Source: Diploscapter coronatus (taxonomy: Eukaryota > Nematoda > Chromadorea > Rhabditida > Rhabditidae). From it: a stretch of 64,000 bases of DNA. Location of the stretch: positions 57,489,249 through 57,553,248 of the forward strand of contig OZ038423.1 in NCBI GenBank assembly GCA_964036155.1, read 5' to 3'. The notes beneath the pieces were generated by a model. It was not told where the DNA came from. It searched no databases and was given only the letters and a program-made list of their open reading frames with translations. This document shows, in pieces, positions 20,491 through 32,174 of the stretch. Within the stretch, counting starts at the first letter, position 1. Each line of letters starts with the position of its first letter. Made by a program: the position numbers and the translations under genes.

Positions 20491-23400
20491 TTAGTAGAGT
20501 CGTTCGATACTTTCATCATCTTCTTCCTCGGCATATAAGTACCGCACCCAGTAGAATAGGTTGAATATCACGAAGGCTACTAAAAATTAACGATTTTCAC
20601 AGAAAATAGACAGCTAAAAACCGATATTTTTAATCTAACATTCCTACTGAAAATGCCAGAATAAATATATAATTTTCAAAGTGAATTGAAATTTTACTCG
20701 GAAAAGCTATCCTCGCCGCTTTATCTACTGACAGGGCTTTCCTAGAATATTGCAAGGCTTTGTACATCAATTGAGCCGAATTTTTGTTCATATGCGCGTA
20801 AAATCGACTCGGCCCTTCGTCATATTCAGAATCACAATCGGCCGAGGGGTCTAAAATTAGATTTTTGAAAAAGAATGCATGCAGAAAAGACGTGGAAAAG
20901 AACGGCGATTTTTGTGGAGAAACCCCAATTTATGGAAACAATTGGAAAAATGAAATTTTTAAAATAAAAAACTTACAAATCGCATTTTTGCTTCCATATC
21001 CGGACTGTAATTTTTCGGCCATGTGGTTATATTTATTAGCTCTCCTCATGTAAGAATTCACCAAAGCGAACTCGAGTAGTACTCCGAAAATAAATAGGGT
21101 GCAGACTAAAAGTTAATAAATTGAAAAAATTAAAATTTTTAAAAATCCTACTCCCAAAGAAGAGATCGATTGATTTGGCATACGAAACAGCCGGTAACTG
21201 ATAGCGAATACCATTACCTTGCGTGCTTAAAGTCAACAATGTAGTGAAAGAAAGCGAGACTCTCGCGGGAACAGCCCTAAAGTTTAAAATTTATTTACGA
21301 TAAAATTTGGTTTTCCGAATTTATTGAACCGAAAAGTTCTGCAGGAACCACATGTGAATTCAGTCAAATGGCAACATGTGAAAAACTTTAGTTCCGGATT
21401 TTGTAATTTCATAAGTTTCTGAGATTAGAATTGAAGGGTTTTTGGGTATTTATTTTAAGAAAATCGATTTTTTAAGCTTGACTTGCCTTCGGTCGATCCA
21501 AAATGAAACCCAGGAAATCGCGACAATCAGACCAGTAGGGATGTATGATTGCACCAAATGGAACCTAAAAAATTTAAAATGTTAAAAATGCAATTTTTAA
21601 TCTACCCAATTTCCCGTTTTAACCGAATCATTCCGAGCAGACAAGAAAAATTGCCGATCCGACTAGAATTATGGGTCAAAGTGTAATGGAAGGTTCCATT
21701 ACAATAACCCTAAAATAGAATTTTATAGAAATTTTTAATTTGAAAGATTTTTTGAAGATGGAGTCTGGATTGGAAAGATTTGTTTAAAGTTAGAGTTAGG
21801 ATTTTCAAAACATGTTGGATTCAAAATTTCTAAAATTTGAAGTCAGACTTGAAATTTGGATGTCACGAAAGATATCATACCTGGTCGAAAGACTTAATTT
21901 CGAACTCTGGTGGTTTGATGTCTGGATTATATCGTATAGGCTCATTCGGAAACCACCGAACCATCATTTCATGTTGGACGTGAGCGTCTAAAATTTGATC
22001 TTTTTATTTTTGAATTCTGTCTGAAAATTATAAACAACTTCATCTTTCTTATTATTTTACGTCAATTTAGAAACTTTTGCCTGAATAATTTTTATCAAAT
22101 AGTGCAAAATAACTAAAAGTCGTCTCAAAATGAGACGGAGGAGTTTTTGTCTTTGATAATTTCGAAAAAAAATCGTTTCTTTCTAGATTTACGCTTCGAT
22201 TCTTAAGATTCAGTTTGAAATGCACTTTTTAGAATGCAAGCTCAAAATACGAATATGAATTTTGCACTACGTGAAAAATGTTCATTTTCGTGTTTTATTG
22301 GGCTAGAGATGAAAGTTAAAATTGGGAATTTCTAATAGATGTGATTTTCCTTTTTTGAAAAAACCCAGAATATTTTTGATGTCTTCAGAAACCTTTAGGT
22401 TTATCTTGTCAAAGACTCGCTTGATTAGCTGAAAGTCCAGAAAACTAGCAAAATGAAACAAACCCACTCTTTTTCTAGGCAAGATTTACACATCACTAGA
22501 CACTCAATTTTATTATCCTCAGAATCGAGTTTTCCCGAAAAATTAGCCAACTCACTTTCCTCCGTGCACAAGATATCCCAGTTGTGTTTTTATTTGACGT
22601 GCACGCTTTTCGCGCACATCAAAAAGTCTGATCCGACATGGCAAATAAAATATCCCAGACTGTTTTCCCGATCTATGCTTTATCATTGGATCAGATTAGA
22701 TATGAATTCAAATTTTCCGCGAGAAAGTTGAGCCACTACGTGAGATGAGCCAGCTTGAGCTTTGGTAAAAATAGAACAAAAATTTCGATGCATTTAAAAT
22801 AAATGTTTGTTTTTGTTGTTAAAGCCTCAATAGAAGTTTCATCCAATTAGCGGAAAGATCGAAAATTAGAGATATGAAATGCAAGAAAATAGCGCTGGAA
22901 AAGAAATTCGAAGCTCCAGAAATCCCTAGAGAACATGATGTTCTCACAGCTCTAAAGCCCGATCCTTCTGCGGAACATTTTTAGATCGCAATGCTCCGTT
23001 AAAATCTTTCTGCGGGCCCCCTTATATTTCAAATTTTGACTGCTGACTTCTTCCCGTAATTTTTTCGCTATTCCTGAAATCAGCCTAGGAATGAGAATTA
23101 GAAGTGGAGAAATCCCTAGGGATAAATGATGTTCTCTCGAATAGGGAGGACGATCGAGGCTCTAAATACGGCATAAACGTTTCGTGTGAGACGCGTGAAC
23201 TTCGTCGAATGCAATCGCGAGATATCACCAGGCAAAAAATTGAATGAGCAACGAAACATCGTCGATCAAAATCGTTTGTCAGATGTGGTATTTTTTAGCT
23301 TTTAGTGATATGATAACGTCTTTCCGCGAAGTGGTTGGTTATTCCAGAGGCTGTGGTGTATTTTAAGAAATTGTTGGGGAATATTTTTTATTAGTAGGAA

Positions 23401-26400
23401 GAAAAAAGCTTTCGTGAAATGATTTCATCATTTTAGGTGATTTTCTTAGAGATGTTTTTGTCGCGGTATGATTAGGTGATTTTTGAAGTTAATTTTTACC
23501 AGATAGAGAAAAGTAATCGTTCATGCTTCAAGCAGAAAAAGTTGATGTTCAAATTCTAGCGTGAGAATTTTCTGTCGGTTTTTCGTAGGGATGATGGATA
23601 AAATTGGCTTGAACCACGTTGTTTCAGCAAAAAGTCTACTTTGTTTTCAATTACTTGCATAGCCAATAGAGTCTACGAAACTAGATAATTTCAGACATAA
23701 TAATATGCCGTTTGAAGGGTTGGTAAAATATTTTAGTTCAATGAAAAATTGGCTAAATTACTTGAATTTCGAAATTTTCGGTTGAAATTTGACAGCGATT
23801 TTTTCTAACGTTCAGTATTTTTTGTGGACAGGATTTGTCTATCAGAGTCGAAAAGTCCTTAGACACTAGAGCTAGAAAAGTAGTCCTGAGTTTTTCTCGA
23901 GTGTTTGTCGAAAAATCCCTATTCAGAAATTTTCCTATTTGGTAAAATATGCCCTTCGAAAATTGGCTGGGACTTTTTGAAATCTTGTTTGTTCGAGCGA
24001 AATTGCTGAGGAGCGATACGTGAAATTTTGCGAAAATCGCCCTCAAGTCAACAAGTTGCTCCGAAATCTCGAAACCCGACAATTTTCAGTTTTTGTCGTC
24101 TTTCGGCCCCTTCAAAACCCATATTCGAACTCAAATGAACGCACCCGACGGGTTCAATCTTTTTCTCCTATTATATTAAAAAAATTCGGATATCCAATTC
24201 AGTTTTTAGGGCCTACCCCCCAAAATAAGACCCGAGATTTTAAAGAAGTACACGAAAAAACGAGTTTTAGCGCTAAAGTAATTTTCATAGAAACTTCCTA
24301 AGGATTGGAAAAAGTGAAAATTCGATTTTCTTCCCAGGAAATACTCTAGGAAAATCGGTCAGGAACCGAAATCCCGATATTTTGACCGGATTTTTTCTTT
24401 TGTAAATATTTTCGAGAAAAAACCACGAGGACTCCAAAATTACGTAGCGCAATTTCATTAATAACCCCTCGACAAGTGTCTCGTGGTTTCAAATAAACTG
24501 GAGTTTTAGCCAACTGCGCTAAATTTCAATTGAAATTTTATGAAGCAGACGTTTTTCTCTCCACGCAAAGTTTAATTTTCACGTCAAATTATAGAGATTT
24601 CCAGTGAACATTCACGACAAAAATACACTGAATAAAGATCAATTTGGAACAAAGTTTAAACATGAGAAAAAACTTACAACTGATAATTTTAACGTAGCAA
24701 ATTTGGGAGTCGAGGGGATAGTTCTTCAAATTTAAATTGCAAGCCAGGTTCAAAGTCACTCGAGTTCCGTAAGATATCCGGCCCTCCTTCGAAATGTACA
24801 TGTTAAAGTTGTGGACGGTGACCTAAAAAAATTATAAATTAAAAAATACCCGAAAAGGATTTTTGGTTATTTCACCCAGCTTTTCTCATCAAAATTTTTT
24901 CCATAAACTGGGTGAACTTTCCAAAAATCCTGAAAATCCCGACCTCGTGAAAATAAGAGCTCCGTGCGTTGGCTGAAAATAAATTCTGTTGATAATTGAC
25001 TTAGGTCAGACCTACCAAAATACAAATCCGGCGTCCAAATTTTGTCGAGGACGTTTTTGTCTGGAACTTTGGAACGGGTTATCTGGAAAATGGAGAAATT
25101 CTCACCATTTATTAGAATGTGACCGGTTTGGTTGTGCTTCATGTTGATGTCAAGCCAGGACCTGAAGAAAATATTTTTTGAAGAGAAATGCCAGATAAAA
25201 CAGGATCCCAAGAAAGAACACTCAGATTCTGTATCGCACTTTTCTCCTAACTTTATGAATCTTCTAAACAAATAGTGGACGGATTAAGCGAATTTTCCAA
25301 GAAATTTGATGGTATGACGTAATTTTAAAAATTTATTAAAGACTCACATGTAGAGGTACATGTCCATGTCGAAGGCCTGAAAAATCAATATGTTCGGGTT
25401 TTATTGGTTCTTCAACGAATTTCTCAAATTTCATTTCAACACGTGTATTTTCCTTGAATAAGTAACAAATTTCCTTTCCTAGACAAGGACTTGCTTAACT
25501 TTATTCCCAATTAGCTAAAAATATGATTTTAATTGACGATATTTTATTAGAAGTTTGTCATAGACTAGAAGACTCGGCATTTTAAATTGAATAGCTCTCG
25601 GTAACTGAGGTCAAATTAAAACAATTTATTTTTACTCCCTAGCAAACTTCGAACGGCTATGATTAATTTATTTACCTAGAACGTCTTCTAAATTAGCATG
25701 TTTTTTGAAATTTCTCATGAAAAGTTGCTGATGTTTTTTTTTTTTTAATTTTAAGGATCTTGGCAAGAAAACTTCATCACGAAAAAACTCCTTAGGTTAG
25801 AATTTCACCTTCAACTCTAACACGTATTCTTCGTATTTTGGTATGGGAACTAGGGGAAATAGACGCGCATATTTGACATTTCGCCTGACTTTTTTCCGAC
25901 TAAACTTCCGCACGGGGGTGTTCTTGCTAAAGAGGCAGTAAAAATATCCCTTTTCGCGTGTTCAGCCATACTTTACTCAAAACAGGCTCATATTTTATTC
26001 AAATATGCATATTATGCCGAAAAATGGAGAAAAACGCTCTAGTCTAATTTTTTACTGAATTGTTTGGAAACTTTGAAACATCCGGTGAAAATCGGTTTAT
26101 CCGCATTTTCTTCATAAAAAAAATTCAGGTCCCAGTTTTCATGGACCTGAATGAGATCCCCCGGGATAGATTTTTTTTCGAAAAAAAATGACGAAGTGGA
26201 CCTCAATTTTCATTTCACTTGTGCTCTCCCGGTTCCTATTTTCTTTTTTAATGCCTCCATTTTTGCTGAAAGAGCTCAAAATGAGTTTGGTGAAATAGAC
26301 GGTCTTTTGAAGGAAACACGCCGAAATTATCGTGTTTTTCTTACAAAAACAAGTTATTTTGGGAGGCATTTGTTGGACTAAAATGGACATTTCTTTATAA

Positions 26401-28045
26401 CTTTCTATAGATCTCCACAGAAGAATTAAGATTCTTGAGGTCAGAAAGTTCCGGAAGCTTGAAAATTACGTAGAATTTTCTATTCAAACATGTTTGAATA
26501 GGGGTTTATTTCTAAGAAGGTTAAGAATTAGCGATTTCTAGCTACGCGCACTTGTTTTTTGCAAATTTGCAGCGAAGAACCTAATTAAAATCCACAAATT
26601 CAGTTATAAAAATAAGCAGTGCGCGTCTGCTGATAAAATCTGTTTTCAAAGAACAAAAATTAGTCAATTTTCAAAGAAATGATCTTCAATCCGACATAAG
26701 TTTTTGAGTTTTTTAAAGTTTAATTATGAAAATTTGTCACTACATAGAAACAATTATTTGTAGTTTTAGCTTGATGTCTATTTTGTTTAATTTCCCAAAG
26801 ATTTTTCCCTTGATATTGTAGACTAAAAGTTAGTTGGATTTTTGTTCACCCCCCAGAAATTTTGCGACGAATTTCAGATAGTATGATTTTCTGTAGGCAA
26901 AATCAGACATGAATTTGTTTTGCACTTTATCGGAAAATCTTTCGAAAATTCGGCAAAATTATTGCGAAAATAATCTGCATTTTCGGGTTTCCGAAGGAGA
27001 CGCAATTGAACATTGAAACTACAAATCTCTTAAATTTGGCAAATTCGACATTTTTGATGATTCATTAAAAATTACGATATTTTTGAATATTTAAAGGAGG
27101 AAAAAATAATCTGAATAAAAATTTCTAATAAGATAAAGAAAATACAAACCATCTCGGTAGCCCGAAAATTCCCCATCGATTCGACGTAAAATCCAACATG
27201 TACTTGTAAAGGACCAGTCTCGTTGTTTGTAGGCATCGGTTTATCCTGAAATTCGCCGAAAAATATCGAATTTGAAAATGACCTTGCTGTTTACGTTTAG
27301 CATCTGATAGATGACGTTAGCGGTTGCAGAATTTGCCGAGATTCGGGGTATCAGGAAGTATCTGAAAATCTCAGAAAACTTTTGGGTTTCTAATTCTTGG
27401 GCTTGTTCGTTTTTGGACTGAATCTTTTAGGCTTAAATTTAGATGAATTTTTTTCCTAACTGCTAACTTTTCGGACTAATTTAAAAATCTAAACTTTGGG
27501 CCAATAAATGGATTTTTGGAAAGGCAATTTCTGAAGCTCTTTTTAAGGTTCAGCTGATCAGATGAACTTGACTATAGTCGATTTTTTTGGTTTTCTGACT
27601 GATAATTGACTTCTTGAAAAATGACCAAATTAAGGGATCCCCCAGCACGTTTTTTGTTCAGAGAAGCGTTCGGCCGAAAGGGGGCCTCAGCTAGCACCTG
27701 TGCGCGTTCCTTGTAATCGACACCGATTCGCTAGAATATTCACGAGACTTGAAGATAAGGGGTTAGCCTAGCTTCGCATATATGAAAATTTCAAGATTGA
27801 TCTTGAAGCACATGGCTGTGATTTGAGAATAAATCTCGATAAATTTCGCATTTTACATTTAGACTGAGATTTCGAAAATGTTTAACCAATTTTCCATTTT
27901 GATCACTTTTGTACTTTCAGAGGAGAGAAAATTTTTCGCGCATATTTTCTTTAGATTTTCATCGAAATGACAAACTTTGCATCCATAAGAAAACTTACAT
28001 AAGAATTAGTAGATAATTGAATAGTCGTCGGTATTTGTCGATCAT
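20491..28045 (-). CDS. Cys-loop ligand-gated chloride channel subunit (GlyR/GluCl-like)
   Basis: Fourteen exons on the minus strand (28045-27999, 27361-27283, 27245-27150, 25376-25348, 25161-25016, 24972-24944, 24822-24678, 21987-21881, 21709-21606, 21564-21487, 21276-21152, 21105-20977, 20850-20698, 20579-20491) sum to 1356 nt, 451 residues. Seen in order: signal peptide [46 protein letters not shown]; the Cys loop [15 protein letters not shown] (13 residues between cysteines); a second cysteine pair GYCNG...NFSCL as in glycine and glutamate-gated chloride receptors; TM1 [17 protein letters not shown]; the anion-selectivity motif PAR at the start of TM2 ([18 protein letters not shown]); TM3 [16 protein letters not shown]; and TM4 [16 protein letters not shown] near the C-terminus. 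The ligand cannot be told from sequence. The intron after 21487 has a GC donor. Confidence 0.92.
22918..23170. repeat. direct repeat pair in a channel intron
   Basis: AGAAATCCCTAGAGAACATG with GATGTTCTC (from 22918) recurs in diverged form as AGAAATCCCTAGGGATAAAT with GATGTTCTCTC (from 23108), each followed by GCTCTAAA. Both copies lie in the 2.7-kb intron between 24678 and 21987. Origin unknown. Confidence 0.45.
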
Positions 28046-30170
28046 AATTCTAGCATATGGAATTAACTTTCCCTGAATAATAGGATAGATAATCAGGAAG
28101 TGGTGCTACTGCAAATCCCCTAGAATGGAGGATTGTGAATGATGAGATACGGGGCGGAGCCCAGACTGCTTCCCGCGGTACGGGCCTCGGCAGGGACAGC
28201 TTTTCTGCAGTACGCGAGCGAAATGCCGTCGGGTGCTTTCTTCGGACGAATAAGAGGCGGAGCCCTGTCTGAAAAACCCCCTATAGAATAAGGGTATTAG
28301 AACGCGCGCGCTGGGCACTAAAACGCCCCAATATGGAAACGATTCAATGTAATAAACGATAAAAAATAGACGGAAGTGCGTCCAGATTTACCCTAAGAAA
28401 ATTTATTTATGAAAATGAGTGCAAATAAGATGGAATAATCTATAAACTTTCACATAAGATAAATTTAGCTTAATCAGCCGTAAAAATATTCGTTTCAAAA
28501 TAAAACGAAGATAAAGCTAAAAATAAAATCAAAACGAAAATATGTGCGTAGTGAAGATTTTTAAATTCGATAGGAAATTAGAATCCAAAAATAGTCGCAA
28601 AAATAGCGAAAATCTGCAGACTTTTACCCAGTAATCGAGATCTTTCAAACGTTGTCGCGAATTTTCACAGCGCCTACCTACTCTTCTGCCCCCTCCCCGA
28701 TATGTTTCTGGTAATACAAATAACGAATTGTTCAATTTGTTATGAAAAGGAGTTTTTCAAGCTAAACACGAAAGTGTGACAAATTTTCTGGAATCTAAGG
28801 GAAAATACTAGATTTTGGTCTTATTTGAAAAGGAAGTCTAGTGAAATTTTCTAGCATTAGCGTAATGATAAATGTCGGACTACAAAGACGTTTTCTAGTT
28901 AAACCTCGCGAAACTGCAAATTCTTGGCAATTTATATGATTTTTTGTCAAAAATCTAACCCAAAAGAATAGAAATCAAGTATACTAAAAGAGTGCAGTGT
29001 TATACCTTAAAGTCTGTAATTTTGATTGGAAATGAGGATAATTTAATTACCGAATTAGCTAAATTGACTGGATATTACGTAACAAGTAAATCGTGAATTA
29101 TAATTTCATCAAACTTCAACAAATTTTATTAGTAGCACTTTAATGAAGTCCAATTCACTCTTCATGTTATCTTTTTAAATTTTCCTTCTTCGCAACTTTT
29201 GAGTTAATTCCATAAAGCCCTAAATTTTAGACTATTTATTCCAGATGAAAACCACATTGTCACTAAACAAAAATAGAAGCCGAAACAAGCAAAATAATCG
29301 AATTTGTATAAAAATGGGGACATTTTCGCGTGCCGAACATAATTTTTACAACAAAATAGCAATAGGATAAGGGTTAGCCATAAAGAGAAATTTCGAAAGA
29401 GCTAACGAAAAGTTCCTGTTTTGTCTTTAGCAGCGAACCTCGAGAGCGTCACTTTTTCATGAACACCCCGAGCGCAAAACAAAGAAGTATCGTTGGAAAT
29501 TCCATAGAAAGAAATTATTACCCGAAAAAGCTCTGAACTCGACTTATGTGCTGTCACATTTTATCTAAGCCTGGACATTTATAAATACTTGAAAGAATAA
29601 TCATATTTGAAATGTTACCCAAAAATAAGGTTCTCAAACTTGAACACCTGGTAAAAAGGCTAAATTAGGTAAATTTGATCATTTCGGTCCGATATTTTGA
29701 GAAAAGGCTAATTTTTGCCTACTTCGATAAAAATGACTTTCAAGCCTACAACCTGCAAAAGTTGGATTTTCAAACTTCGAGTAGGAGGAAAATATGGCTA
29801 ATTCAAAGGACGGGCATATTCTAACCGTTGTTAAGAATTCATCTTTGGATGCTTTGTTCTTACTTTTTTCCCCAGCTAGTTAGAATATACCCTATTCGAG
29901 GGTGCTTTGCGCGGGAGAATTTCACTAAATTGGCGCATAAAAGCAGCTAGTTCTACAAAACAAAAAGGTCGTTTTATTCGAGTCTGGAATTTGTCCGCAG
30001 ATTTAAAACCACTTGTGCAACAAATTCAAACACACTCGAAAATTGCGTGCGTTGAAATTAAAACTCGAAAAATGCAGTAGATTTAAATAATCAAGCTTCG
30101 GTCATTTTTAATCACCTAATTTCCCTATCCTTCGGAACGCCAAAAATTGAATTATTCATACCCGGAGACA
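28046..30170. other. upstream region of the channel gene
   Basis: Contains a GC-rich block at about 28105-28320 with GGCGGAGCCC twice, a likely promoter-proximal region for the channel on the minus strand. The rest (28330-30170) is AT-rich with no exon chain that I can support. Confidence 0.4.
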
Positions 30171-30883
30171 TCATAAGGAAGAAAAAATCCGATCTTTCGG
30201 GGAAATGAATAATTTAAATGGTAATCTCGATAACTTTATGTAGGTAAATATTACGCGAAATATAGCGCAGATGTAGTGCGTAAGAAAGCCCAGGCCCATG
30301 AAAATTAAAAGTAGGACCGGGGTTTGAGGATCCTAAAAATATCACTCTTGAAGGCATCGAAAATGTGATGAAAGAAAATAAGTGAACTTTCAGAAATGGG
30401 AAATTATGAAGACTTCTTTTGTTAATGAATAGTTCCCTTGAGAGACTTCTGAACCACATTTTGTATACAACCTATTCAGCTCCGGTGAAAAATTAGCTTC
30501 TTTTCCGATAATTTCGAAAATTTCAATTTTCTCAGCGTTTAAACCCTGAAAAACTACCTAGAAACTGGTACTCGACTATAAATTTTATTGAAAAAAGCTT
30601 TATGCTTGATTTTTATGCGAGCACATGTAGAAACGGAATACTAATGGGTAGTTAGTACCTGGAAACTGGGCTATAAATTGGTATAAACTTTACTTTATGA
30701 TGGTCTTAGAAACTTCGAAGATAAATTGCTGGAAATTACGATTTTTGATATCTTTAATGTGTTGATATGTTGGTTCTACTGTGTACCTGAAATTTTTAAG
30801 AGTGAATTTTGGTTTGAGCTATTTGTGCTCACCCCATCACCTTCATGCATATTCAATGGCTCTGTTGTATAAGGTGGGGTCAT
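30171..30883 (-). CDS. predicted 70-aa single-pass membrane protein
   Basis: Two exons on the minus strand: 30883-30833 (MTPPYTTEPLNMHEGDG) with donor GTGAGC, and 30332-30171 after a TTTTTAG acceptor, both in phase 0, total 213 nt. The second exon encodes DPQTPVLLLIFMGLGFLTHY, ICAIFRVIFTYIKLSRLP, FKLFISPKDRIFSSL and a TGA stop. There is one strongly hydrophobic segment of about 20 residues (LLLIFMGLGFLTHYICAIF) followed by a basic, amphipathic tail. I do not recognise a family. The exon pairing rests on phase and splice signals only, and a longer gene with other exons nearby is possible. Confidence 0.4.
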
Positions 30884-32174
30884 TTATCTTGACAAAAAGG
30901 GAATGGTCCGAATGACCCGAACAAGAAGAACACTTCCTGATTAGTGCATCGAACATTTTGGAGAAAATGTTTGGAACGTTATGATTGAACCTTTAAAAAT
31001 TAGAAAGAAAAGATGGGAAAAATCTTATCAATAAGATTTTTACAGGTCGGTAAAACAACGTTGGGTTGTCAAGAGTCGAATTCCGAGTTCCATAACTTCA
31101 AGCAATGTCAACGATTGAATCGAACTTATCGGTTAGTTTTCAAATTTTATAATCAGACCAGAAAGAACCCATACTCTAATTTGAATATGCAAAAATACTG
31201 AATGATGATCACTTTTTTTTTTTTAAATTATTCAACCGAATAAAAGAAATGCTGATGAATTGAAATAAGGGTTCTTTTCTGGAAGCGGCTATTTTTCATG
31301 ATCATCAAATTTTGTTTTCGAACTGAAATAGAGAGGACTGAGTTGTATTTTAAAGGAACAACTAATTTAGGATTTGATGGAATTTTGGTTGTTGTTCAAA
31401 TATTCCATGTGTTTTGGTCTAGAATATGGTATTCTCGTGGCTGGACATTTTGGAGTATTTGATGAATTTTCTAACGGTCTAATATTGTATCCACTCTAGA
31501 TATCATGATGGATCTAGTGACTAATTCATAATGGAAAGAAGATCAAAATGCCAGGAAATAGACTTTTTCATCATTTTTAGTAGATTTTACAAAATTTGAA
31601 ACAATCGACAAATTTTTATTTATTATTTCGACTTGCACTTCGTGTGGCGTACAAGATTTCCGAATGAAAGGCTCAAAAAAGGAGACTCGCAAAAACTGAA
31701 TGTGAATGCAAGGGAATTTGCTGCAAGAGGGAACATGGTTTTTCTAACGGCAAAATGAGAGGGGCTATGAAAAGGAATCAAAGGAACACGGCTTTTGCAA
31801 TGATAATTAGCACGATTGATTTCTCTACATAACTTTAGAAAGAATTGAGATTCATCTACAAATAAATTAGGGAAAAGGTGCGATGGCACCTACGACATTT
31901 GTATGATTGACTATCATACTAGCTTTTAGAAGAAGGTAGAAAACGGGGTTTTCAATAGTCGGAAATGTGTTCAAAATTATAGGTTTAGAACTATTGAAAA
32001 CAGAAAATGATGAAAGATAATTACGTAAGGCAGTATAAGGGCAGATCATTCTGTTTGAAAGAAGATTTTTAAGAAAGACAGAAAACCCCAAGATGAATTG
32101 GGAGGGATGAGATTTTCGGAGATTTTTTGTTTGACTACAAGTAAATAAATAAATTAGTGAGGGTGCGCGTAGAA
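30884..32174. other. intergenic
   Basis: 3' flank of the Kunitz gene and 5' flank of the small membrane-protein gene. An 88-codon open frame on the minus strand (31889-31623) has a slightly raised GC content but no recognisable protein features. I call nothing here. Confidence 0.4.

Noticed and set aside
24867..25271. 134-codon minus-strand frame through channel exons 5-6
   Set aside because: It merges an exon with intron sequence; the channel protein requires splicing at 25016 and 24972.
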